From positions 1 to 55,427 of the forward strand of contig NZ_BPET01000038.1 of NCBI RefSeq assembly GCF_019654915.1: a stretch of DNA of 55,427 nucleotides, given 5' to 3'. Within the stretch, counting starts at the first letter, position 1; each line of letters opens with the position of its first letter. The notes below the pieces were generated by a model. It was not told the DNA's origin, searched no databases, and saw nothing but the letters and a program-made list of their open reading frames with translations. The stretch comes from Shewanella sp. MBTL60-007 (lineage in GTDB: Bacteria; Pseudomonadota; Gammaproteobacteria; Enterobacterales; Shewanellaceae). Of this stretch, positions 34,464 to 42,079 are shown piece after piece. The position numbers and the translations under genes were made by a program.

Positions 34464-34600
34464 ATTGACTGGTATTAGGTTGCTGGCTCTGGTCAGTATC
34501 TGATTATCTTCACCTTTAGCATGGCATCCCTGCAGAGTGTTTAAAGGTGGAGAGCTTGAGTTATACAGCCGCCATAAATACCTAAGTTTGACGCCCATCC

Positions 34601-34623
34601 AAGGCCCTTCGGGGCCTTTTTAG
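34601..34623 (+). terminator. Intrinsic terminator with TTCG tetraloop
   Basis: AAGGCCC pairs with GGGCCTT around TTCG, followed by T5. It ends the cytochrome transcript. Confidence 0.92.
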
Positions 34624-34825
34624 CATCTTAATGCCTGAAGATTTATTAAATGAAATATACCTGTGTTGAATTCACTGTGACTTTAACCGCACCAATGAAC
34701 GTTTACACGTTGTTGAACGAAATTTGTTCACACCTAGAGGCGCAGTCCCATACTCTTTTCAATGTTTGAGTAATTACTCTTGCAACTCACAAATCTATGA
34801 GTATTATCTAGGCTTAATCCTTTGA

Positions 34826-34988
34826 GTAGAGGCGCGCTGCCTAAAAGTATCCAGAATGAGGGTGACACCGAAGACATCTGGAGAAAGGAGTCAGCGCCGA
34901 AGTTATTGTTGCGTCATCAACAATCGCTGGGTCTGCATTTAACAAATGCAGGACTGCCATAGTTATGTTGTCTATGGAGCGCTATTAG
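34826..34988 (+). promoter_or_regulatory. Lysine riboswitch (L-box)
   Basis: The conserved L-box elements appear in order: GTAGAGGCGCG, AAAAGTA, GAGAAAGGAG, CGCCGAAG, GCTGGG, a TGCATTT/AAATGCA helix followed by AGGACTG, and closing GGAGCGCTA. Spacing fits the lysine aptamer of about 165 nt. No intrinsic terminator follows, so control is probably by blocking the ribosome binding site, as is common in gammaproteobacteria. It lies 85 bp upstream of the NhaC-type gene and should shut it off when lysine is plentiful. Confidence 0.93.
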
Positions 34989-35073
34989 AGGGGTAAGAAG
35001 TATTATTTCAACTGAAATCTGTTTCTCTATCCTTTTGGTAGATCTCCACCTAAATAATAGGTGTTACGAGATC

Positions 35074-36657
35074 ATGAATTTAGTTCAATATTCCGATTCC
35101 CTGCTGTCGGTGGTGCCGCCACTGTTAGCCGTTATCCTCGCCATTACGACCCGTCGTGTACTGTTATCCTTAGGGGTTGGTATTCTTGCCGGCGCTATAC
35201 TGTTAAACAGTTATAATCCGCTTGATGCACTGCACTATCTGTTTAATATTGTCTCCGGCATCTTTTGGGCTGATGGCGCTATTAATAACGGCAACGTCAA
35301 TATGTTGCTGTTCATGTTGCTGCTCGGTGGTTTGATCAGCCTGATGACGGCCACGGGGGCAACCAGAGCCTTTGCTGAGTGGGGAGTGCGTCGTTGTAAA
35401 GACCGCCGCAGCGCCAATATGCTAACGGGCTTAATGGTTTTTGCTTTCTTTATCGATGACTTTTTCCACAGTTTGTCAGTTGGCCCCATCTGCCGCCCGG
35501 TCACGGATAGGTTTAAGATCTCGCGGGCAAAACTGGCTTACCTGTTGGACTCCACTGCCGCCCCTGTGTGCGTCATTATGCCTATTTCCTCTTGGGGGGC
35601 ATTTATCATTGCGATCTTAGGCGGTATCTTGGTGACAAACGGTATTACCGATGTCAGCCCAATTGCCATGTTTGTGCAGATGATCCCTATGAACCTATAT
35701 GCGGTGTTTACTCTGTTAATGGTGCTTGTCGTGATCGCGTTTCAACTCGACATTGGCCCTATGCGTCAACACGAGCGCTGGGCACAAGAGGGCAAGCTGT
35801 GGGATGAGTCTAAGGGGCGTCCGCAAGGGCTTGAGATCACCACTGAGGAGCAAGGCCGTGGTGGCATGATTGATATGGTCTTACCGATTGCGACCTTAAC
35901 CTTGTCGAGCATCTTCTTCATGGTATGGAGCGGAGCAGAGGCATTATCGGCAAAAGGCCAAGGGTTTAGCTTGATTGCATCACTTGAGCATACCGATGTA
36001 GGTTCGTCTCTAGTATATGCGGCTCTGTGTAGTCTCGCAGTCTCTATCGTATTAGCTCTACGATTAAAGTTGCCAGCAAAAACATGGTTATCTGCTGCGC
36101 CACAAGGTGTTCAGGCTATGATGCCTGCGATTATTATCCTGCTGTTTGCTTGGACAATTGGTACTGTGGTGAGCGATATGCAAACTGGTCAATACCTAGC
36201 AGCGTTGACTAAGAGCAGCATTCCGGTTCAGCTTCTGCCTGCTTTAGTGTTTGTGCTAGCGTGCGGAATGTCATTTGCTACTGGGACCAGCTGGGGCACC
36301 TTCGGCATCATGTTACCTTTGGCTGGTGATATCGCTATTGCCAGTGACGCAAGTCTATTAATGCCTATGCTTGCGGCGGTGTTGGCTGGCTCTGTATTTG
36401 GTGATCATAGCTCACCTATATCGAGCACTAGTATCCTATCGGCAACGGGCGCGAGCTGTCATCACATGGACCATGTTATGACTCAGTTGCCATATGCCGT
36501 TACCGTCGCTTTTGGTGCCTTCCTCGGTTATCTAGCGATGGGCATCACTGGCTCAACTCTTGCGGGTATTGCGGTTAGTAGCGTATGGTTTGTCGCTAAC
36601 TGTGTATTCCACCTTCGTCGTCATAAAAGACAGCAAATGATGCCAGCTAACGCATAG
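35074..36657 (+). CDS. lysW: NhaC-family transporter, probable lysine transporter LysW
   Basis: A 527-residue membrane protein with about 12 helices. It has the NhaC/antiporter-family segments FFIDDFFHSLSVGPICRPV, AYLLDSTAAPVCVIMPISSW, ATGTSWGTFGIMLPLAGD and VFGDHSSPISSTSILSATGA. Family members exchange Na+ and H+ or take up organic solutes with Na+. The lysine riboswitch directly upstream points to lysine as substrate; comparative studies of L-boxes named such NhaC-type genes lysW. ATG 35074 (GAG upstream) gives the expected N-terminus. It is a single-gene unit ending at the 36707 terminator. Confidence 0.85.
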   Translation: MNLVQYSDSLLSVVPPLLAVILAITTRRVLLSLGVGILAGAILLNSYNPLDALHYLFNIVSGIFWADGAINNGNVNMLLFMLLLGGLISLMTATGATRAFAEWGVRRCKDRRSANMLTGLMVFAFFIDDFFHSLSVGPICRPVTDRFKISRAKLAYLLDSTAAPVCVIMPISSWGAFIIAILGGILVTNGITDVSPIAMFVQMIPMNLYAVFTLLMVLVVIAFQLDIGPMRQHERWAQEGKLWDESKGRPQGLEITTEEQGRGGMIDMVLPIATLTLSSIFFMVWSGAEALSAKGQGFSLIASLEHTDVGSSLVYAALCSLAVSIVLALRLKLPAKTWLSAAPQGVQAMMPAIIILLFAWTIGTVVSDMQTGQYLAALTKSSIPVQLLPALVFVLACGMSFATGTSWGTFGIMLPLAGDIAIASDASLLMPMLAAVLAGSVFGDHSSPISSTSILSATGASCHHMDHVMTQLPYAVTVAFGAFLGYLAMGITGSTLAGIAVSSVWFVANCVFHLRRHKRQQMMPANA

Positions 36658-36706
36658 TTGTAGCGTAGCTAGTTACCTATGGGATAACGTGATAAGTTAG
36701 CCCAAG

Positions 36707-36733
36707 ACAAAGGCCTATCTGGGCCTTTGTTGT
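36707..36733 (+). terminator. Intrinsic terminator of lysW
   Basis: ACAAAGGCC (36707-36715) pairs with GGCCTTTGT (36722-36730) across 6 nt, followed by T-rich sequence. Degenerate GAACCTAAAACC repeats lie after it at about 36815-36850. Confidence 0.88.
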
Positions 36734-36864
36734 TTTCAGTCGTTGCTCCACCAACATGGCTTGAGTTTTTTCATCTGGGCTGAAAAAATAGCGCTATATA
36801 GTTAAATCCAGAACTAGCTAGAACCTAGAACCTAAAACCCAAAACCTAAGACTCAAGCACCTCT

Positions 36865-37266
36865 ATGAACCAAGAGATCGCCATCTCGCTTCCTTCACTT
36901 ATTCACCGAATCGGCCGTGAAGTGGTTAAGCAAGCGCAGCTTTTTGCTAAGCAATATAATTGTGAGCTTAAGCGCGTGCGCCGTTCGAGAAACTGGGGTC
37001 TAACGGGTGAAGCTGTGCAGATCCAAGCTCTTAGCCAGCATTTAAAAACGCAGCAGCTAAGTGCGGGCACTACAGAGTTTGCTTACCTTATTCGCAAAGT
37101 CGATACCGCGTTGCTTAGCCATGCTGATAAGTTAGAGCCGTTAGCGGCCAAATTAGTCCGCTTAATTGAGCAAGATCCGAATATTACCCTCGCTGAACTG
37201 ATTCACCTTACCGACTGTACTCAGGCTGAAGCGAGAACGGCGCGTTTCGAGGCGGAGACTTGGTAG
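36865..37266 (+). CDS. Ribosome-recycling-factor-family (RRF_GI-like) small protein
   Basis: A 133-residue soluble, basic, mostly helical protein. ISLPSLIHRIGREVVKQA and CELKRVRRSRNWGLTG are conserved motifs of a small gammaproteobacterial family often annotated as ribosome recycling factor family; it is not the classical RRF (frr) of about 185 residues. The Arg-rich middle suggests RNA or ribosome binding. The ATG has only a weak ribosome binding site. Function is unproven. Confidence 0.55.
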   Translation: MNQEIAISLPSLIHRIGREVVKQAQLFAKQYNCELKRVRRSRNWGLTGEAVQIQALSQHLKTQQLSAGTTEFAYLIRKVDTALLSHADKLEPLAAKLVRLIEQDPNITLAELIHLTDCTQAEARTARFEAETW

Positions 37267-37339
37267 CCTTGCGATAACAGTTCTTTATTAGGGGACGTTT
37301 TCTTTTTTAGATTGTTAGCGCATAAGGTTTAGACAGTAT

Positions 37340-37393
37340 AGCGAAGCCGATGGGCTATCGACTTCGCTGAGTGCCCCCCTTCCATAGGGGCCT
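37340..37393. terminator. Two hairpins between convergent genes
   Basis: AGCGAAG (37340-37346) pairs with CTTCGCT (37362-37368), with inner CGAT/ATCG pairing. A second stem, GCCCCC with GGGGCC, spans about 37373-37393 and is followed by TTCTT on the plus strand. Together they probably end transcription from both sides. Confidence 0.65.
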
Positions 37394-37402
37394 TCTTGCT
37401 GA

Positions 37403-38014
37403 TTAGCTTACTAGTATACGTCCGGCTAAAAGCAGCAATACCCCACCTGACACTTTATCTATTGTCCGAGCATGCAGCCTTAGCCTTATTAAGGTTGATG
37501 GCTTAGACAAGATACAAGCGATAAATGTGTACCAAGCCGCATCGAGAATTGTCGGTGTCGCAACGATAATGATTCGGTTAACCATATTGTCAGCACTTTC
37601 TACGAATTGACTAAACAGGGCTAGATAGAAAATGATGATTTTCGGGTTAAGTATAGAGATAACAAAGCCACTTCTTGCAGCTTGATAAAGGCTCATTGGT
37701 TTGCCGCTGCTGAGTTTATCGGTTATTCCACCTTTTGAACGAATCGAACAAATACCTAACCAAGCCAGATATGCTGCGCCCAGATAGGTGATGGTGTTGT
37801 AGAACAAGGGGGAGTTTTTTAATACTAGGGCGAGTCCTGCCAGAGACAGTCCTGCGTAGATACCTACTCCGATAGAGTGAGCGCAGGCTGTAACGATACC
37901 TTGCGCTCTTCCGCCTGCAAGTGTATTTCTTGCAACCATGATGACAGATTGGCCAGGCGACATAGCACCGAGTAATGACACCATGAAAAGGGCCATAAAA
38001 ATGGATATAGACAT
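37403..38014 (-). CDS. LysE/RhtB-family amino-acid exporter
   Basis: A 203-residue inner-membrane protein with six hydrophobic helices. LLGAMSPGQSVIMVARNTLAGGRAQGIVTA is the LysE-family signature (SPG at about 17-19, G-R-x-x-G), followed by YLAWLGICSIRS and SGFVISILNPKIIIFYLALF. Members export amino acids or homoserine lactones; the substrate is not given by the sequence. GAGG lies 4 nt before ATG 38014. A long inverted repeat in its leader may regulate it. Confidence 0.85.
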   Translation of the reverse strand: MSISIFMALFMVSLLGAMSPGQSVIMVARNTLAGGRAQGIVTACAHSIGVGIYAGLSLAGLALVLKNSPLFYNTITYLGAAYLAWLGICSIRSKGGITDKLSSGKPMSLYQAARSGFVISILNPKIIIFYLALFSQFVESADNMVNRIIIVATPTILDAAWYTFIACILSKPSTLIRLRLHARTIDKVSGGVLLLLAGRILVS

Positions 38015-38019
38015 AAAGC

Positions 38020-38106
38020 CTCACATTTATTGAATGATAAATTTTGGATACAACTGGGTCTTTGATAGGTGTTGTTACCAAGGTACATTCAATAAATTAT
38101 TGTGAG
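38020..38106. promoter_or_regulatory. Long inverted repeat in the LysE-type gene leader
   Basis: CTCACATTTATTGAATG (38020-38036) is matched by CATTCAATAAATTATTGTGAG (38086-38106), its reverse complement with a 4-nt insertion. The left arm includes the ribosome binding site region of the gene at 38014, so the fold could hide it in mRNA, or the arms could be a repressor site. Confidence 0.5.
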
Positions 38107-38391
38107 CCGCAAAGGCTTTAAGTCTTGTCATTTAATTGGGATAAGTAAGCTTATCGTAAATAGCGCAGGCATTGTAACACTCTTACTTATCTATTTCAGT
38201 CTTAATGGCTCAAGTTGCTGCTGTGGTTTATCACTTTAGCCTTTAGCGCAAGACTCGCGTCTAGACTGAGCGGATAGCTAATGAAATTGCCATCATGAAA
38301 TCAGTGGTCATGCTTTCACAGCTCTTGCTTATTCAATTTATCGATACGCTTTTATTAGCAACATTGATAAGCAACTTTTATGGATAAGTGC

Positions 38392-38430
38392 GATGAGCAA
38401 TGAAAAGTGACAATCTAATCATTGCTCATC
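38392..38430 (-). terminator. Hairpin downstream of the acetyltransferase gene
   Basis: GATGAGCAATGA (38392-38403) pairs perfectly with 38419-38430 across 15 nt, 8 bp after the acetyltransferase stop. Lacks a strong T run. About 290 bp of gene-less sequence with the LysE-type leader lie to the left. Confidence 0.65.
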
Positions 38431-38437
38431 ATAGCGG

Positions 38438-39055
38438 CTATAAAGCCGATATCACATGGGTTAATTGCGCTAAATCATTATTACATAATGCAGGAAGGAT
38501 GGTGTTTATCTGCGCTTCACTGCGCTCATAAATCTTAAGCGCTAACAGAGCCTCAATCGTTGCTGCGTCAAAGCGATACTTTATGATCTTGGCAGGGCTT
38601 CCAGCGACAACGGCGTATGGGGGAACATCTTTAGTCACAACGGCATTTGCCGCCACGATAGCGCCTTCGCCAATACGCACTCCGGGCATCAACATCGCCC
38701 GCATACCTATCCAACAGCTATCCTCTAAATGGGTGTCTCCTTTGCTTTGGTAAGCATCGACGATGATTTCCATAAAAGGATATAGGCAATACCAGTCTGC
38801 TCTATGGGTATGGTTTCCTCCCATCAATATAACGGTCTCTGCGCCAATGCAGACGTAGTTACCGATATAGAGTTGGTCTATTGGCCATGGTGGTGGGGCA
38901 TCGCGGGTTTGTTCATCGCCATGTAAGTAGCGAACAACGCTCAGTTCAAAACCTTGATCCCAGTAATCACTGTAATATGAATGAGTTCCCTTAATATGGA
39001 TATTAGGGTTGGTGTTAGTTTGATGTAACTTCTCTGTTTTAGTCCAATGTTTCAT
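38438..39055 (-). CDS. CatB/Vat-related hexapeptide O-acetyltransferase
   Basis: A 205-residue left-handed beta-helix acyltransferase. Typical elements: YIGNYVCIGAETVILMGGNHTHRADW (with the catalytic histidine), DTHLEDSCWIGMRAMLMPGV, RIGEGAIVAANAVVTKDVPPYAVVAGSPAKII. This is the xenobiotic (CatB/VatD) acetyltransferase group, using acetyl-CoA. Members modify streptogramins or chloramphenicol, but many chromosomal copies act on unknown sugars or other acceptors; no resistance role is claimed. Stand-alone gene. Confidence 0.85.
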   Translation of the reverse strand: MKHWTKTEKLHQTNTNPNIHIKGTHSYYSDYWDQGFELSVVRYLHGDEQTRDAPPPWPIDQLYIGNYVCIGAETVILMGGNHTHRADWYCLYPFMEIIVDAYQSKGDTHLEDSCWIGMRAMLMPGVRIGEGAIVAANAVVTKDVPPYAVVAGSPAKIIKYRFDAATIEALLALKIYERSEAQINTILPALCNNDLAQLTHVISAL

Positions 39056-39533
39056 TGGGCATACCTATCTTAAAACGGCTTAAATCAGCCAGAAAATACA
39101 AATGGTTGACGGTGAAACTTGATTGCAAGCTCGTCAGTAGATTTCTGGTTGTTTGAGTCGTTTAATAATAGGCATAAGGATTAAAGCTTGTCTTGAAGCG
39201 ATGAACGGTTCCATCATTGAGTTAGTCTAACTGCAGGCTGCACAGGAACTCGCCTCAATTAGTTCGTGCTTATAGTAAGAGTTTTGCGAGTAAAAAGCTA
39301 TTATGCCTGCCGTCTTACTCATGGCGAGCAGTTAGCTATTATCAGAATGAGTTTTAAATATATTCTTGATAACTAGATCCAAAAAAGCAATTTTTAGCCT
39401 TACTTATCCTTATTAAAAATAACGACTTGTACTTGTATCTGCTAAGGCATAGTCTACTGCGCATTATGGGGCTTCTTATACCTGTTTTACTCTCCTGTTT
39501 TTGCCCCAGTCATAGTTCAAAAACGAGGTTTAC
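39056..39533. other. Gene-less divergent promoter region
   Basis: About 480 bp between the acetyltransferase and the ankyrin gene, AT-rich toward 39400. No coding frame, repeat or RNA fold recognised. Both promoters must lie here. Confidence 0.35.
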
Positions 39534-40700
39534 ATGCTTAGCAGTCATATTTTCGACAGATTAGAGTTGGACGATGTTTTACGCCAGCACCTTGATGAGT
39601 TAGATAGTTACGATGCTCCCTACTTTATCTGTATGAAGCTAAGCACGACGGCAGACAAAGGGATAAAACTGCTGATCCCTGAGCTGGATCATATTGAGCA
39701 GGATATCTATGCCTTCAGATTAGAAAAACAGTTGCTGTTACTCAGCCTAGAGTGTGAAGTAGATGAGATTAAGGCGCTATCACAGATGTTATTGACCGCC
39801 TTTGAGGCTAATAATGTCACTGCGCAGATCGCCATTTTCCATCACAACTGTTTAGGTACGCCAATTGAAACTTTTAAGTGGTCGACCCAGCTGTTAGAAA
39901 CCTTAATCGAGAAGTCGCCAGAAGAGTCTATTGTTGAATTTAACGACTTTTGTGATCACGGTAATTGGCCTGGGTTGAGCGCCTATATTGAGGAGCGTGA
40001 GCAAGGCCACGGCGCTGATTACGAGTATGACTATGAAGACGACGATGAAGATGATGATGAAAACGACGATCGTTTTGATGAAGATGGCTTCGATAAAGAT
40101 GGTCTAGATGCCAGTGGTTTTACCGCGCTTATTCAGGGTATTTTAGATAAAGATGCCGCATTAGTTGCCAAGATGATTGCTAATGGTGCCGATGTGGAAC
40201 AGGGCGATTGGTACAAGAATACACCGCTTAATCATGCAGTGAAGAGTAGTACCGAAGAGGTTGTGACCTTGCTACTCGAGGCGGGGGCGAACCCTAACCA
40301 AACTGGCAGCTATGGTACTCGGCCGTTAATTATTGCCAGCTTCAATGGTTTATTGCCGATAATGGAGCAGCTGTTAGCTAGAGGCGCAGAGGTAAACCAC
40401 CAAGGCGATGAAGGCGAGACTGCGTTGACCATGGCTGCGAAGAACAGCACCAAAGAGGTGGTCGAGCGACTACTGCAAGCTGGTGCAGACGTTAACGCGT
40501 TAACTAATGATGGCAATACTGCACTTATTGAGGCTATTGTTGGTGTCCATAATGAACGCACTGCCATTGTCGAGTTACTGCTGGCTAATGGTGCGGCAGA
40601 GACGATTCATCAAGTGAATATTCATGACTCTACAGCGATGGAGTTAGCGATTGATCGCGAACATCAAGACATTATTGAACTGTTGAAGCAAGCGATGTAA
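39534..40700 (+). CDS. Ankyrin-repeat protein
   Basis: A 388-residue soluble protein. Residues 1-160 are an unrecognised mixed domain. Residues about 160-185 form an extreme acidic linker (EYDYEDDDEDDDENDDRFDE). Residues about 190-385 hold five to six ankyrin repeats, for example GFTALIQGILDKDAALVAKM, NTPLNHAVKSSTEEVVTLLL, GETALTMAAKNSTKEVVERL and GNTALIEAI. It probably binds a protein partner. No signal peptide, so it acts in the cytoplasm. GAGG 6 nt before ATG 39534. A 7-bp tandem repeat lies 5 bp after the stop. Confidence 0.85.
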   Translation: MLSSHIFDRLELDDVLRQHLDELDSYDAPYFICMKLSTTADKGIKLLIPELDHIEQDIYAFRLEKQLLLLSLECEVDEIKALSQMLLTAFEANNVTAQIAIFHHNCLGTPIETFKWSTQLLETLIEKSPEESIVEFNDFCDHGNWPGLSAYIEEREQGHGADYEYDYEDDDEDDDENDDRFDEDGFDKDGLDASGFTALIQGILDKDAALVAKMIANGADVEQGDWYKNTPLNHAVKSSTEEVVTLLLEAGANPNQTGSYGTRPLIIASFNGLLPIMEQLLARGAEVNHQGDEGETALTMAAKNSTKEVVERLLQAGADVNALTNDGNTALIEAIVGVHNERTAIVELLLANGAAETIHQVNIHDSTAMELAIDREHQDIIELLKQAM

Positions 40701-40705
40701 AGCTG

Positions 40706-40758
40706 TTCGCTATTCGCTATTCGCTATTCGCTATTCGCTATTCGCTATTCGCTGTTCG
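40706..40758. repeat. TTCGCTA heptamer tandem repeat
   Basis: Six perfect TTCGCTA units, one variant (TTCGCTG) and a partial unit follow the ankyrin gene stop. Prone to slippage, but outside coding sequence. Confidence 0.9.
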
Positions 40759-40789
40759 ATATGAGAAAGTGAGAAAGTAAGGTAGAGCT

Positions 40790-40826
40790 GAGCCTTAACG
40801 CAGATCCTTGTGTGGCGTTAAGGCTC
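40790..40826. terminator. Hairpin between convergent genes
   Basis: GAGCCTTAACGC (40790-40801) pairs perfectly with 40815-40826 around 13 nt. It lies between the ankyrin gene and the AraC gene; no clear T run. Confidence 0.65.
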
Positions 40827-40855
40827 GGTCTTAGATGGTGTGAGTCAGTTTACTC

Positions 40856-41959
40856 TCATCTCTTTTCCCTCACAGGTTCACAATTAGTTTTTATTCGGGG
40901 TGTATGACCGCTCCATTTTTTGTAAGCGCGGAAAAATACCCGCACATCACTAAAGCCCAATTCTAGCGCGATTTCGCTTAAAGACAGTTCACTGCAGCTA
41001 AGCCAGTAATCGGCCATATCGTGGCGCACGCTATCCACTAAGCCTTGATAGCTGGTGCCCTGCTTGAGCAGTTGTCGTTGTAAGCTTCTGCCACTAAGGT
41101 GCAGTTGGCTGGCGATCAGCTCTCGGTTAATTTTACTTATGGCCAGTTGTTGGCGAATAATCCGCGCAGCGGCTAGCTTAAGTTGGTCGACATCACCAAT
41201 GCCTTCTAGTTGCGCTTTTGCACTGTTCATCAGCTGTTTTAATTGTTGATTATCGCTTCTTGGTAGTGGCCGAAGTAGCAAGGCTTTATCTATGAGGATG
41301 GCATTTTCACTCTGATCAAAGCACACAGGGCAGTTAAACACTGCTTGATACTGTTTTAGCTCTTTGGTGGCAGGTTGTGGCCGTGAAAGTTTGACCTCTA
41401 TGGGGGAGGCCTTGCTGTCTTGCATAAGGAAGCGGGCAAAGTTGACCCAGGACGCTAGCACGTTATCAATCAGGTGAGGAATGACTTGTGGGTTACTGTA
41501 TTGGCAGTGCCATACCATCTTTAGTCCTTGGGGATGCTCCCTTAATTCGGTGATCCCCATGTCGCCAACCAGCTTTTCTAAGGGCATGACTTGCTTGATG
41601 GCCTGAGCGAAATTATCTGAATTTAGCCCTATCTGCCCTAGCAGATAGAAGCGGTCTGGCTGGATAAATCGGGCGCTATAGAGCCCAAATAGTGGATGCT
41701 TTGCCTGCTCAATAAGGTAGTGTAATAACTGCTGAAACTGCTCGCCACTTAGGCGGTTTTCTATGATTTGCAGGCTGGCGGGGTCGATATTGGCCTGCTC
41801 AAGCGCAGGTGCGATTTCAACTCCGCAGTGCCGTGCCGCCTGTAGAAATTGCTGGACAGGGGGCAAGGATGTCGTGCCTAAAGCTATCCCGCTTGAATAG
41901 CTTGCTTCTGAAGAGGCTGAATCTATAGAGATAGTTTTATACTCAGCTTGTATCGTCAC
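40856..41959 (-). CDS. AraC-family transcriptional regulator (Arabinose_bd-type N-domain)
   Basis: A 367-residue regulator. Residues about 30-240 match the large N-terminal domain of OruR/ArgR-type AraC proteins (FLQAARHCGVEIAPALEQAN, YLLGQIGLNSDNFAQAI). The last 100 residues are a double helix-turn-helix with SGRSLQRQLLKQGTSYQGLV and LSLSEIALELGFSDVRVFFR then KKWSGHTP, the family signature. GTG 41959 has a strong AAAGGAGGGAG site. It is transcribed away from the oxidase-GlpD-kinase operon 120 bp to the right and is its probable regulator. The N-domain likely senses a lipid or polyol intermediate of that pathway (inference). Confidence 0.88.
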   Translation of the reverse strand: MTIQAEYKTISIDSASSEASYSSGIALGTTSLPPVQQFLQAARHCGVEIAPALEQANIDPASLQIIENRLSGEQFQQLLHYLIEQAKHPLFGLYSARFIQPDRFYLLGQIGLNSDNFAQAIKQVMPLEKLVGDMGITELREHPQGLKMVWHCQYSNPQVIPHLIDNVLASWVNFARFLMQDSKASPIEVKLSRPQPATKELKQYQAVFNCPVCFDQSENAILIDKALLLRPLPRSDNQQLKQLMNSAKAQLEGIGDVDQLKLAAARIIRQQLAISKINRELIASQLHLSGRSLQRQLLKQGTSYQGLVDSVRHDMADYWLSCSELSLSEIALELGFSDVRVFFRAYKKWSGHTPRIKTNCEPVREKR

Positions 41960-42013
41960 TAGTCTCCCTCCTTTATTTTCATGGTTTAACCCATTTGCGC
42001 ATTATGTCCATAT

Positions 42014-42039
42014 TTGTCACTGACAAGATGTTGCAACAT
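42014..42039. promoter_or_regulatory. Two adjacent palindromes in the AraC/oxidase divergent promoter
   Basis: TTGTCACTGACAA (42014-42026) and ATGTTGCAACAT (42028-42039) are both perfect dyads, one base apart, midway between the divergent starts. Good candidates for binding sites of the adjacent AraC-type regulator or of another factor. Confidence 0.5.
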
Positions 42040-42079
42040 TGTAAGATAAATTTATCGGTATGCAAATTGGTCAAATATT

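Noticed and set aside
38438..39055. Annotating the CatB-like protein as an antibiotic-resistance enzyme
   Set aside because: The family includes many chromosomal acetyltransferases of unknown acceptor, and nothing in the context suggests a mobile resistance gene.
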